From Druceiella hillmani (taxonomy: Eukaryota > Arthropoda > Insecta > Lepidoptera > Hepialidae), in assembly GCA_039881145.1 (NCBI GenBank), contig JAYKKI010000126.1, positions 1,227,501 through 1,291,500 of the forward strand: a DNA stretch of 64,000 nt. Direction: 5' to 3'. Numbering within the stretch: position 1 is the first letter of the stretch; the number at the start of each line of letters is the position of its first letter. This document shows, piece after piece, positions 11,700 through 23,043 of the stretch. The position numbers and the translations under genes were made by a program. Below the pieces are notes generated by a model, which worked only from the letters and a program-made list of their open reading frames with translations, was not told where the DNA came from and searched no databases.

Positions 11700-11860
11700 T
11701 TTAGCTTCAAAAAAGGGTCTTCGTTTTTTTTATGAAGAGTTCTAGAGAGTCATGATACCTAATTTATTCAGAATAAGTCCGAGTGGCTAAAGGGCCCTTT
11801 GAACGTCAACCGAAGAGTCGTTAGCTTAAATTATTTGGCTTCACCCACTTCATATTTCCT
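11700..11860 (+). repeat. Repeat Q, copy 1
   Basis: This is a diverged copy of a short dispersed repeat, called Q here. TTCAGAATAAGTCCGAGTGG, then CATCAACCG-like text (here CGTCAACCGAAGAGTCGTTA), then TTAAATTATTTGGCTT match the copies at 15090-15195 and 41600-41700. It is about 70-75% similar. Function and family are unknown. Confidence 0.5.
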
Positions 11861-13089
11861 CTTTGAGCCGGAATATTAATAAATGCCGACATTTTCTAGT
11901 TGGAGATGGAAAGTTTAACAAAATATCTGAGAATTATTTTTTATATTTATTTGGAATTCATGATTTAAAAGGTAATTTAATTTAGCTTTTTATATATTTC
12001 GATTATTCTTGAATGCTTCAATATGTTAAAATGAACATTATTCTAATAAAAATGTTGTATTTAGTTTTCTTATTTATTGATTTTTTCTAATTTAGTAACA
12101 AAATTTTTAAAAAAAACTTCTTGTTTCTTTTATAAACAAGTTTTGAAAATACTCTGAAAATTTATTTTTATAATGTAATGTAAAAAATATCTGAATTAAT
12201 ATACCTTAATCATAATCAAATATTAATTAGAACTCTAATGACAATTTCAAATATACAAATAGATTAATTTTGGTTATTAAGGAAAGAGTAAAGTATGACC
12301 ATATTTTACTTGCAAAGTTTATTTACAGCTATTTAAATCGGTTAATTCCAATATAGCGAATGCAGTGAGAGTGTCCCGTGTTAAATATTTAAACTTAGTT
12401 ATGATTTAAAATATATTTGATAACTTTCACTGAAATATTACATTCAAAAACGTTTAGTTTTTAAACGGAATCACTTTAACAAAACCATGCCCTGTCTAAT
12501 GAAGGGATGTTATTTAATTTACCTATCACAGATTGCATATTGTAACGAGTGATGTATAAAATTAACATTTTTCTCCTAAAATTAATGGAGCTATATTATT
12601 ATTTTCAGTAGCGAAATAAATACACAATTGTAATACTGAAATTATTGCTTAACTTAATAGTAAACTTTTTAAACATTTTAAATTTACATTTGCTTACTCA
12701 GTTGGTTTTATCTAAAGCAAGAAAAAACATTGGTGAAATATATATAATGGCGAATTGTTAATAGATTAATAATTAACATTAATAAATTTATTTCCATTGT
12801 TGAATATTATAAAGAAACGTATATCTGCCAAACATAGATGCTCAACTATCTCTCAAACATAGTACTTTTCTTCGTTTTTAAAGATTAAATAAAATTAAAC
12901 TAAGATGGAGAAAACTGCGGTAGTTACTGAGAAAATGTCAAATAAACTATACAGAAACTACAAAAATGATTTGTTAACACCTAATTATCTTAAAAAAATC
13001 ACAATAAATAATTACGTTTAAATATCTTCAATAAATATATTATCTTTACATAGAGGACATAATTTGGAAATGACGTGAGAAATACATAT

Positions 13090-15089
13090 TATCTGTTTAG
13101 GTCTTATATAAAACGATCATTTCTGAACACTGGTCGCAATAAAAATATACGAAGACACATAATTGGCACAACTGGCATATAATTTATTTTTGAACAGTTT
13201 GCTTAACCGAAATTGTTCAATCTTATTTGAGACGAATGTTACTAGATAGAAGTATGTCATACTTTTAAACGTCCCTGGGAGTATAGTCAAAAAGTCAACT
13301 GCTTTCCGTTATTAATGAGTATATAATTTTCCTATTAAAAAATATGCCAAGATACAGATATAAAGAAATAACAGCAAACATAATATTACAAATGAAATTA
13401 ATATTATATCTCATTTACATATCCACTTTGGTGGCTTCTACATGATTACGCACATGTAGATTAAACACACGTACGAAATCTAAAAATGATTTTTCGCTGA
13501 GAAATTAAGACAAAGGTTCGCGTTTTTCAAGGCAAAGATCGTCACAATCGGCGGTATTTCTGCTATACCACACAAGACCTGAGCTTCAATAAGGCACCTG
13601 AATATTTAAAGAAAGAGGCTTTGTGGGCAGACGCCTCTGTAATATTTGCCTTTCAGAATGACAGACCTCTATCCAGGCGATGTGGAACGATTAACGATTG
13701 GAAGCCAAGAAATTATCTCACGCTTGGAATGCTGATAACTCATTCAATAGTAATGGAGTAACAGATTAAATTTAAAAAAAACTGGAATGAAATCAGTCGA
13801 CCTTTAAAATAAAATAATTCGCAATCATCACTAATTTTCATTTTCTTCTTTGTGGAAATTTTATCCATTTCACCCGTAAACTTAAAACGATTATCATGTA
13901 AAATAAAATAAACACACATTTTTTAAATGTAATGCGAAAATACGAAAATTTCAAAACTAAAAAGAGATAACGACACTCCTTTTTACAAAAGTTTTAGAAA
14001 GTGGCTACCAAAATTTCGTTACCCTATATTTTTTTACAATTATTTAGAAAAGAAATTAAAAAGAAAATTTTTAAAGAAATGAATACTTAAAATATTAAAG
14101 AAGTTAATACTTACGGAGCTTTCCTAAACTATGTAGTTTCATTTGACCATTTTTAAACTACCCCTATCTTCCATATTATAGCCTATCTAGGCATTTTCAT
14201 TGCGTTCTACTATTATGAATTATGTTGTCAAAAACTTTCAAATCATAGTGCATTAGTGTATATGAAAACGACCTACATCATCCCGATATACACTTACACC
14301 GACCTACAAATTTAGATCCTGGATCATCAGGTTTAAAAATCTGGATGTACCCAAAGTCTCCTTCTTCGAGTTACTATATCGGTTGTCAAGCTCACATGCA
14401 CGCACCCTTCTGTTTATTAGAAACATTTTTACCACATTGCTTTTCGCATGAAGCAATATAGCCATGAATCAATTTAAAATGCATTTTTTTTCTTGTTGGT
14501 TAGCCTGCGGTACACGTAGGACCTGCCCTTAAGGAAAAGAGACAGCGAAGCGAATAATTGGATGAAATAGCAGGCAGAGAGACAAAAAAAAGTAAAAGCC
14601 CTAAGGATAGCTTTTATTTACCTTGTAATCGATACAGAATATTGTGTACTTGCAAAAATCGAATAATCTGAACTGGCTGAATCCAAATTGGCATATATTA
14701 CCTTTAAATAATTGGTCACAACCAAATGCGATTTTAATTAAATTTGGTAAATGTAGGATACATTTCTGAGATGGCATAATATTATTTTTTTCCTAAAATA
14801 AAAGAAATCGTTCTTTCAGTTATCTTCAAATTACTTTAATAGTGTTTATGTCGGTAATGTTTACCAAAATATGACCGAATATTAAAATAAAAAAATATCG
14901 ACTCATAGCCAATTGTTTTCAAGAACAACCTTATCAATATCAAATAAGTAAAAGGCTGACAGCTATAAATTGATTTTATTTTACCATCCCAATTTAATGA
15001 CACTTGAAAATAAAATTAAAATTAAAAATAATACGCCTAAAATTATTTTATGAATTTTATGCTAATACCGATTAAAAACAGGTATTCTA
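13090..15089. other. Conserved but unrecognised stretch, unit 1
   Basis: This aligns with about 39470-41600 (roughly 5% different). A patch at 13490-13760 is more complex than its surroundings. After a good acceptor-like TTTGCCTTTCAG there is a short frame at about 13657-13734 (MTDLYPGDVERLTIGSQEII) that stays open in unit 2 with one replacement (E to G), and a second frame through the same bases is also open. It is too short to name. At 14341-14375 the minus strand reads TRRRRLWVHP, a phrase seen at the start of PIF/Harbinger-type transposases, but no further match follows. Confidence 0.35.
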
Positions 15090-15195
15090 TTTTTTTATGA
15101 AATATCATGAAAAGTAATTTGTTCAGAATGAGTCTAAGTAGCTCCAGGAACATCAAGCGGAGAGTCGCTTAGTTAAATTAATTAGCTTTATCATT
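15090..15195 (+). repeat. Repeat Q, copy 2
   Basis: TTCAGAATGAGTCTAAGTAG, then ACATCAAGCGGAGAGTCGCT. It pairs with 11700-11860 and has an ortholog at 41600-41700. Both Q copies lie in the same orientation. Confidence 0.5.
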
Positions 15196-15699
15196 AGTAT
15201 TAATACGCAATTGAATAACATAGATGAATTTAGTCCGTATTTGTGTTCCTTAAGAGGGTAACCTTAATACTAATAAAATTAAATGTAATTCAATATAACT
15301 GTAAATTCAATTGCTTTATATTGGGACAAGTATTATTAACTTTATTTAACGTTGCTAATAAGGACTTAGAAGAAACTATTTAATCTAAATAGCCTTAGCT
15401 ATTTATTTCATTTTAAGTTATTGCGTGGTAACCAGCCACGGAAATTAAATTTAAGGAAACTTATCTTGTACGATATAAAATAATAAAAAAATAGTTGGAA
15501 ATTGATACATAATACTCATAATAAAATCTATTAACTTCGTTTAATTTCCTATATATTAATCGCGTAAATAGTTTACAGATATCAAGTTTAGGTCAAGTGA
15601 AAATACTTAAATAATCAACATCGACCTATATCTTAAAACAAAAAAAGTGTTACAAACTGCAAACAATTAGATAAAAATTATCGTTGTATTTATATAATT

Positions 15700-16015
15700 T
15701 TGTTGTCAGACTTACATCCACAAGGTGAAATATTACATTCCCAGGTCAAAGCTGACCGCTCCCAAAGGTGTAGTCGGTAGTGTGGTGAAATATGGCTATT
15801 AATAATGATTTGTACTGACGCTAATCCCCGTTCGAGGTTTTCCATCTCGCGGCAAATTGCCAAGAATTTAACGTGGACCGAAACAAAATTGCATATTCCA
15901 GAGACGTACAAATTTAACTCTAAATTTTAATTTAAATTAGGCGACACAGGGCATTATCATGCACGCTCTCAGCGACTTTATTAATGTTTTATTTACCTTT
16001 CTATGATATTTAATC
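15700..16015 (-). repeat. R3: dispersed repeat R (unit 1)
   Basis: This is the most coding-like R copy. A minus-strand open frame of 73 codons (15690-15911) runs through the core and includes EMENLERGLASV and HISPHYRLHLWERSALTW. Unit 2 keeps it open (42202-42420) with scattered replacements and no bias that would prove selection. + strand landmarks are CAGGTCAAAGCTGACCGC, TGACGCTAATCCCCGTTCGA, CCATCTCGCGGCAAATTGCC and TTATTTACCTTTCTATGA. Similarity to R1 extends about 70 bases further left (a CGTTGTATTT block). I do not recognise the family. Confidence 0.55.
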
Positions 16016-16281
16016 TACAGTTGCCAATTTACTATTAACTTCTTCGACTGACATGAAATATAAAGTTAAAAATATTTCCTTAGAGTCAACTATATAAGGT
16101 AAGATAAATGGATTTCTTTGGTTTACTACCTAAGGAGGTGGAATTATATTTTTTTTTATTGCAGCAAATACCCGCTTCACTATTTTTGGCTATACATTTA
16201 TTCATATCTTATAAGTTTTTTTTGTATAAAAACATATGTAAAAAACTTCTCTTTTTTATAGTTTGCACATAATTATTTTAC

Positions 16282-16284
<3 letters not shown>

Positions 16285-16324
<40 letters not shown>
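16285..16324. repeat. (TA)n microsatellite
   Basis: About 20 TA repeats. The unit 2 ortholog (about 42831-42887) is longer. It lies 430 bp left of the identity step at 16757. Confidence 0.95.
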
Positions 16325-16329
<5 letters not shown>

Positions 16330-16430
16330 TAATTTTATTCAAATACATTCCGAAAACTGTAATGTATATTAATGTTAAAAAGAATGAGAAGGTGAGTTTT
16401 GTGGGAGCGTGTGAGAGAAAATTCGACAAT

Positions 16431-16494
16431 GTTCTAGAAAATTGTAGGAATTTCTTCAAATTTCTAGAACTTTCTAGAAAAAACGGGAACTTTC
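16431..16494. promoter_or_regulatory. Cluster of heat-shock-element-like motifs, unit 1
   Basis: TTCTAGAACTTTCTAGAA at 16462-16479 is a perfect four-module array of alternating TTC and GAA units at 5-bp pitch (TTCnnGAAnnTTCnnGAA), the canonical binding arrangement for heat-shock factor trimers. A further TTCTAGAA lies at 16432-16439 and GAACTTTC at 16487-16494. No gene follows on either strand within several kb. Motif recognition is firm. Function is inferred. Confidence 0.45.
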
Positions 16495-16756
16495 ATATTG
16501 GAAGTCACACTTTTTGGGGTCGACTACTTTCAACCCCTTATATCTTCCACACCCTTATAATTATCGACCAAAAAACTAAAAAACTCCTGAACGCTGAATA
16601 CGTTAAAAAAAGTGTGAAAATAAACTAAATTCATACTATTAATATCAAATGCCAGTTACTGAAGATAAATATTGGTAAACAATTAACGTTATATTCAAGG
16701 ACATCATTTAATTTGGCAGAGAGTTACTCATTAGCAAGAGAGTTACTCATTTAGAA

Positions 16757-16760
16757 CCTC
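16757..16760. other. Identity step, unit 1 side
   Basis: Left of about 16757 the match to unit 2 carries frequent differences (for example 16723-16756). From TTAGAACCTCTTGTCGACTT onward differences drop to roughly one in 150-500 bases. The partner position is about 43316. The simplest reading is a crossover point of an unequal exchange, lying between TA tracts at 16285-16324 and 16920-16955. Confidence 0.7.
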
Positions 16761-16914
16761 TTGTCGACTTCCAGTCGAAATGGACGCTTGAAATTTGCTA
16801 TAGACTCATAGCTTTGCGTATACAAGAAATTATCAAATAAGATATTGATCAAGTTCGATTTTTCTTAAAATTACGAATGAAATTTCATTTTACATGAAAT
16901 TTATATGAAAAAAC

Positions 16915-16919
<5 letters not shown>

Positions 16920-16955
<36 letters not shown>
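16920..16955. repeat. (TA)n microsatellite
   Basis: About 18 TA repeats. The orthologous tract at about 43485-43541 is longer although the flanks are almost identical. Confidence 0.95.
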
Positions 16956-16959
<4 letters not shown>

Positions 16960-16960
<1 letters not shown>

Positions 16961-18985
16961 TCTAAAAAAACTCTTGTTCCAAATTTCACGCCAGTGAAGC
17001 CATGGGTCAGAATTAGTTTGTAATAAGATATAATGTGCTAATAATATACTCTAATTCATAAATCTTTACCAGAAAGAGTTCATTCTTAAGGGATATAATT
17101 AATCATAATTTTATACGTGACATCCAATTTCATATTTCCTAAAATAAAAGTCAAAAAGGAGAAAAAAGAGCATTGTTTGGAAAATTTCCTTCTGATTTTT
17201 ATTATGTTTCCTTGGTAATTTTTATTCATATTTTATCCAAGCCGTAAAATGTATGCCGAATATAATCATCTCTCTTATATTGGTATGTGTAAAAGACCAC
17301 AATAAACTGGCAAATAACTAATACGATAATAAAAATGTAATCAGATAAATAGTTTCTTTTTGAGTCAAATATTTTTGTACGCATGAAATAAATCTTAAAT
17401 CAATAATATATCTATATCGTAAAGTTCATTCATTCACGAGTTTTTATATTTTAATCTTACTTAATAATTTAAAAAAAAATATTGCTTTATAAGGTTCACT
17501 AAAATTAAGCAGTTATCACAGCAAATACAATGTATAAGGATGACACGATAAAAACATTAGAAGAGGACGAACGGGAAAAAATAAGGAAGTTGAACTACAT
17601 ATAACTAGAAATGAGAAGATGTAACCAGGAATTTTGAACATTTCTCTAGGAAAATTAAATACTAATGTATAAATAGTCGAATTAAGAGTAAAAACTTTGT
17701 AAAGGCCTTTTCCCGCAGCATATTTTGAAAGAGGATTTTTTTGTATTTCCAAAACTACGGAATGTGAATTATTTACTATTTAACGTAAATCTTCATGAAA
17801 ATTTCTACTTGTTCAAGATCATTTCAAAGACTTAATATTGTTTTCGAGTGCAGCTTACGGCTGAATATGAGAGAATGTTTAGTGGTGTAGTATGTCGAAT
17901 ATCGACTTTCAATATATGCCATCTTTTACATCGGTTAAGTAAATTAAAATTTAACTCTTCATATTGTGAAAATATAAATTGAAGTTTTTTTGTCGTAATA
18001 ATTTATGCTAACTATTCTTGATGAGTATTATCATTTAATTTTATGGTAAACCAATAATTACAAACCGAATGTTACCAACAATTAATAATGCAAGAAAAAA
18101 AGGTAAAAATTAATTCCAATAATCTATATGAAAATTGTTTTCGGCTGCTTTATTTCTAAGCTTCTTCTTTTTTTAAATCCTTTACCATGTTTTCTCCCGT
18201 ATCCGTGCAATCAACTATTGAAAGTTTTTCTTCCACATAGTGTGAATATTTTTTATTCTATCAAAATGTAGTAAAATTTTATGCGTAATGTTACATGAAT
18301 AAACATATATATTGTTATTCAATATTTAATCACCATTTATTAAAATTTTAAAAGTTTTGTTTATCGTGCGTCATCTATGTCAATGAAATATTATATAGAT
18401 ACATTATAATAAGGAAATTAGTCGGAAACGGATTCTATGACCTTCCTTTGGTAATCCAACAACATTCAACCCGTAAATGAATAAGAAAATAAAATGAATA
18501 AGGTTCTATTAGGTACCGGTCTGAAACGACCATTCCATTTTACATCGTATCGCTGTCTTAATCGCCATTCATGATTTCAGTCACTTGATTTTTAGTTAAC
18601 ACAAATATCAGTCATGGAACAAAAATACTTCCCTTCAACAATTCCCTTTCTTCTAACCGCAGTCCGCTGATGAATTTAGAACTTGAATATTCTGTCTATG
18701 CTACAAATAGAAAGTAAATATTATAAAGCTGTGTGATATATATAAAAAACGTGGAAGAATGCGTAAAAATTTTATTATAAAGGCTCTATGAACATAATAT
18801 TTGTGTTAAATTGTTTATAAATATTAACATTATTTGTCACCAAGTAAATATGTCATCAAGTATATTTCTCATACCCGTAAAGTTATAGCGAATTCCACTA
18901 TAGTTTTCCTGTAAACTTCATTTAAACTTTCAGAATTCCATATCCAAATTGTAAACGGGAACCCGTAAAGTTTCATCGTGTCTAT
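16960..18985. other. No gene recognised
   Basis: This is AT-rich sequence nearly identical to 43545-45572. The 78-codon minus-strand frame at 17516-17752 (and 44102-44338) has the composition of translated AT-rich DNA and no recognisable domain. Confidence 0.55.
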
Positions 18986-18989
18986 TCGT

Positions 18990-19034
18990 CTCCCCATTCC
19001 TTTTTGTCATACAAGGGTATGACAAAAAGGGGAG
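18990..19034. repeat. Hairpin, 14-bp core arms
   Basis: CCTTTTTGTCATAC (18999-19012), a 4-base loop AAGG, then GTATGACAAAAAGG (19017-19030). CTCCCC and GGGGAG outside can extend the stem if ATT is bulged. It is also present in unit 2 at about 45576-45620. Confidence 0.85.
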
Positions 19035-19591
19035 TTTTAACAATTTTGAATTTTTATTTTAATTGAAAATGTAATTTTACAATTACGCGATTCATGTGGA
19101 GACCTCAATAAATATGCAGCAAAAATATTTATAAAAAATGAGTACTTGTATTTCGATATGCCCATACATATAAAGTGGAAAAGAAAAATTTATTTTTCAA
19201 ACATCTGATTAAGTTGATTACCACTGAATAGGTCTTTTGAAATTAAAATTGGGTTCTATTTATCATTTTTCTCTTCTCATTTTGCAAAAATAGGCGTGAA
19301 TATAATTTGTTAAGTCCAAGCAGAATTCGCATTAGTTTATTTCATCATTCTAGATTTTAAAATTAAATAATAAAATATAAACGACATGATTTGAGTTCAA
19401 CGCACTTGTAGGCGCTTATAAAAATGTAAGAGTACACAGTACATCTATTAAATTATTTTCAAATATTACTTTGTCACTAGATGAATATATTGCCTAATAT
19501 ACCTTTCACAGACGAAACAAATATAGTTTTTAAAATACAAATGTATTTTTCCAGTCGATTTAATTCACTTGTATGAAGCCTTTACATGTCG

Positions 19592-19928
19592 ACTAATACT
19601 CGTAAGTCTATTTAGCTGTATAATTTTCCTTTTGATTCCGTTACATACACTACTATTGCAAATATCTTCCGATATTCACTAATACTTTTAAGTCTATTTA
19701 GATGGATAATTTTCCTTTCGATTCTGTTATATACACTACTATTGCAAATCTCTTCAGATATTCACTAATACTCGTAAGTCTATTTATCTGTATAATTTTC
19801 CTTTTGATTCAGTTATGTACACTACTATTGCAAATCTCTTCAGATATTCACTAATACTCGTAAGTCTATGGATAGTGGATAATTTTCCTTTTGATTCCGT
19901 TATATACAAATATCTTCAGATATTCAAA
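19592..19928. repeat. 86-bp minisatellite, ~3.9 copies
   Basis: Starts at 19592, 19678, 19764 and 19850 give an exact 86-base period. Each copy has ACTAATACTCGTAAGTCTAT, ATAATTTTCCTTTTGATTC and CACTACTATTGCAAATCTCT. The last copy is truncated. Copies differ by about 5-10%. The unit 2 array lies at 46178-46514. Confidence 0.92.
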
Positions 19929-19979
19929 AATAGCGGGTTAGCTGATGGGGATACGTAACTCTAGCAAAGACGAACAATG

Positions 19980-20090
19980 TAGTGAATGATATTCCATAAT
20001 AGTATTCTTTCTATCTAATAATATTCCATAATAGTATTATTTATTTTATTAATACCCAGAATAATATTCCGTAATATTCCATAAACGGTT
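19980..20090. repeat. Short AATATTCCATAATAGTATT repeats
   Basis: Three or four imperfect copies of a phrase around ATATTCCATAATAGTATT occur in about 110 bases. They are also present at 46565-46675. Confidence 0.7.
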
Positions 20091-20206
20091 CTTTGCATTG
20101 AAAAAGTGTTCATGGCGATTGTTCATAATTTTTTGAAAGATTATATATATATTCAATGATATTCCATATAATGGAGTATGCGAAAAAAATCACCGTCACC
20201 CTATAC

Positions 20207-20234
20207 GAAGGGGGGGGGGGGAGGGGGAGGGGGT
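20207..20234 (+). repeat. G-run, potential G-quadruplex
   Basis: Twelve Gs are followed by A-GGGGG-A-GGGGG in otherwise AT-rich DNA. The first run can be split to give four G-tracts. The unit 2 equivalent (46787-46807) has a shorter first run. Length differences here account for part of the 13-base change in shift around this point. Confidence 0.85.
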
Positions 20235-20317
20235 TATTCCCTGAACATAATAAAACTCGACATAATAAAATTTAACTTTAAAACATTTTATAGGCGTTAT
20301 GTATGTATAGGTATAAA

Positions 20318-20356
20318 CATTTTTTGCAAACTTTTTGCAAAACTTTTTGCAAAATT
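20318..20356. repeat. Three copies of a TTTTTGCAAA motif
   Basis: TTTTTGCAAAC, TTTTTGCAAAAC and TTTTTGCAAAAT in tandem. Also in unit 2 at about 46890-46928. Confidence 0.8.
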
Positions 20357-20893
20357 ATTTGTAGAGATAATATAAATTATTAATTTTTAGAGATTTCCAT
20401 TAATTGAAGTACATTTAAACTTTGATAACTAAACATATGTTGAAAAATGTAGTAGTACTCGATATATGAAATGAATTATAAAAGTAGGTAAATGGAATTT
20501 AGAGGAATATTAAAGAATAATTTGACAAATATTTGTATGCAAGCTTCATATTATCATAACACCCAGAGGGTACGCAACGTAGCTTCAAGAAAATTAATAA
20601 AGAAGACCTACAGGCAGAAATGTCTGCCGAAACAGAAATAATTAAATTCGCCAGTAACATATATCTTTAAGGATTTACCTCATATTTTGTAGATAAAAAA
20701 AAGTATTCATAATACTGTCAGAAAAAAAATAGGATAAAAGCTCAAGCCGTTCTTCGTCTGGCAACACAGATTAAATGATATGAGAACAATAATGCGTGGT
20801 GATAAAAAATATAATTTTGAAGTATAAGAAAGAAAATTATTTTGAGTATTCGAGGTGACTGAAAGTATTTTAATAAATTAAATAGATGTACAT

Positions 20894-21123
20894 AATTAAA
20901 TGAAACTACGTGATGCAGTACTATTTCTACTTTCTTTAAGTTCTTTACCACGATTTAGGTTTCGTTGTATTACAACATCTTCAGGTGAGCTGTTAGCAAA
21001 TATTAACCCTTTAATCTTTGCTAACAGCCCAACTGAAGATGTTGTAATACAACGAAACCTAAGTCGTGGTAAAGAACTTAAAGAAAGTAGAAACAATACT
21101 ACATCACATAGTTTCATTTAATT
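20894..21123. mobile_element. Fold-back MITE, full length (unit 1)
   Basis: This is a 230-bp element that is almost entirely an inverted repeat. The outer 91 bases (from AATTAAATGAAACTAC) match the reverse complement of the right end (GTTTCATTTAATT) with about five mismatches, and an inner CTGTTAGCAAA / TTTGCTAACAG stem follows. Because of the symmetry the same 73-codon frame appears on both strands (20900-21121 and 20896-21117), which is a by-product and not a gene. No transposase or obvious target-site duplication is seen. Sequence to the right (AATTGTGAATGATG and about 30 bases more) is shared with the second copy near 24250, so the mobile unit may extend there. Confidence 0.8.
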
Positions 21124-23043
21124 GTGAATGATGAATTTCTACAAAATTAACGCCAAATATATACCATAGATAGGTGTAGGTAACCGAGTAATTTGTCTTA
21201 CACTTGTGAACGATACATATACTAGTTCTATACACATATTTACATGTGACAAATAGTGACTTATATCAGTAACAGTTTTGATAGAAATAGGTAACGTACC
21301 TTTGTGCGTTTAAATTTATATGTGTATATAAATTCTTACGGAGGACGGGTTCTCCTATTCTATTTTAAATTTGTTTTAAAATAACTTAGAATCACCTTTA
21401 AAAAAACTTCGATACGTTCTTGAAACAAATTGTTTCCTCTAATTCTTTACATTACCATATTGTTTTTGCAAGGATTATATTCTGACCGGAACGAATATTT
21501 TCATTGCATTTCAGCGAGATTTTTCACTGTTCCGATTTAAAACTTCTTTTTTAGGATTGCGTGGTCAAATGGTAAAAACAAAATTCTTATATTTCAATTT
21601 GCTGTAGGCCATTGGAACTATGTAGATGAAATTTAGATTATAGGTGTCTTCTATGAACCGCTAAATGAGTGAAATTATTAAAAAAATATTATTAGGAGTG
21701 GCACTCAATACATGTAACTGAGGGATAAAAACATGAAACCCTATACAATGAAACTCCACTGCCCATAGGCACGTGGGTATTCATTATATAAGTCTTATAA
21801 ATGATATGGAGGTTACAAAATAACTTTCTTATTTAAGTCAACAGTTGGTGAGCGCATCAAATGCTTCTGAAGTCTTTAAAAAAAACATCAATTAACGCTT
21901 CTAAAGTCTTAAAAATTTACCTTCATCTTTTCAACTAACATGTGTAAAATTTTGAAAGAATTAACTAGAATTACTAGAATTTATAATAAATTTCCAATGA
22001 AAGTTTATTTGAGTAAGATATGTTGCAGTTTTTGAGATATGGGATATTTTAGATACCGAAAGCAGCAATAAATTTGTTTTCATAGTGTTTTAGGGAAATA
22101 CAAAGTTACAAATTTAATATTGTTTGGTCCTGCGGAATTCTTCGTTGACATCTGCTTGGGAAGCGTTTTCTTTCAAATATTCACGAAAACTATTCTTCGT
22201 TATTTTATATTCGAGGCTCAATACTTCCTTGGTGTGGCGGAAGTATGTCCATTTCTTGCGACCATTACCCTGAAGTTTAGTTTAAGTAAAGTTGATTGAA
22301 CATTTTCGTTGAGACGCATAGGTGTTGTGAATAACCATCGTCAGGATGCATTTACATATTAAACATTTAGATGTATAGAGTGTTATTAAAAATATATTTT
22401 TCACACATATTGCCTAGTATAATCTGCATAGACCTAAATAATCCTGAATTTATGAGAAACCGTAAATATCTCAAACATTAGCTGAAAAAGATTGCTGTGG
22501 TTTTTAGTAGACCATATGCAAAGTTTCAGTATCAAAGTGTTTTTTTCACATTTGACTTAAATAGATTTGGAGATAATGGGAGGTTCCTTTATATACAAAA
22601 TGGAAAAGTTTCTTTGTTTATTTGTGTACGCTAATTTCTAGAAACGTGTGTCTCATTTAAAAACAATCTTCTTGTTTTTAAAAGGTTATGTTTTAAAATT
22701 ACAAGCTATACGTGAGAATGCCACGATTTTTAATAGAAGGACAGTGATAAAAGTTTCTTTTTTGTCTGTTAGATATTATTTTTAAAATCACAGGTTTGTT
22801 TCTAATACTTATTTTTGTAATTGAATTCTCATAACTTGAGGTTGACCATAGATTATATATTAAAATGGTTTCGTTTATGGAACTAGAAAAGGGGTGAATA
22901 TGTCAAGGAAGTCGGGGAATACAGCTTAAGCGTCGCTAGGCATAGAGTGTTTCTTTATTGACTGAAAATTGGTAATATGGGTGGATAAGGAGCGAGAAAC
23001 ATAATTGAGATAATTAAATGTGGGCGAAAATTTGGCGCGCAGC

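Larger units (their letters stand above)
9915..13090. other. Unit-1-specific ~3.1-kb segment
   Basis: Homology with unit 2 stops after ATTATATTTATCAT (about 9904-9916) and resumes at TCTGTTTAGGTCTTATATAA (about 13092, unit 2 about 39471). In between, unit 1 and unit 2 (36330-39470) have segments of nearly equal length but no similarity that I can see. The unit 1 segment holds transposon-derived text at 10553-10980 and a copy of repeat Q at 11700-11860. Otherwise it is AT-rich with no gene. The frame at 10206-10421 is not protein-like. Confidence 0.7.

Noticed and set aside
14341..14375. Minus-strand TRRRRLWVHP phrase, as in PIF/Harbinger-type transposases
   Set aside because: Only about ten residues match and a stop follows at once. 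It is also present in unit 2 (40813-40848), but that is not enough to call an element.
14470..14620. tRNA- or SINE-head-like text (GGTTAGCCTGCGGTACACG)
   Set aside because: No A-box/B-box pair and no cloverleaf could be drawn.
17516..17752. 78-codon minus-strand ORF conserved in unit 2 (44102-44338)
   Set aside because: The two copies are almost identical DNA, so conservation is uninformative, and the composition is that of random AT-rich translation.
20896..21121. Two 73-codon ORFs on opposite strands
   Set aside because: They are by-products of the near-perfect palindrome of the fold-back MITE, with no start context or homology.
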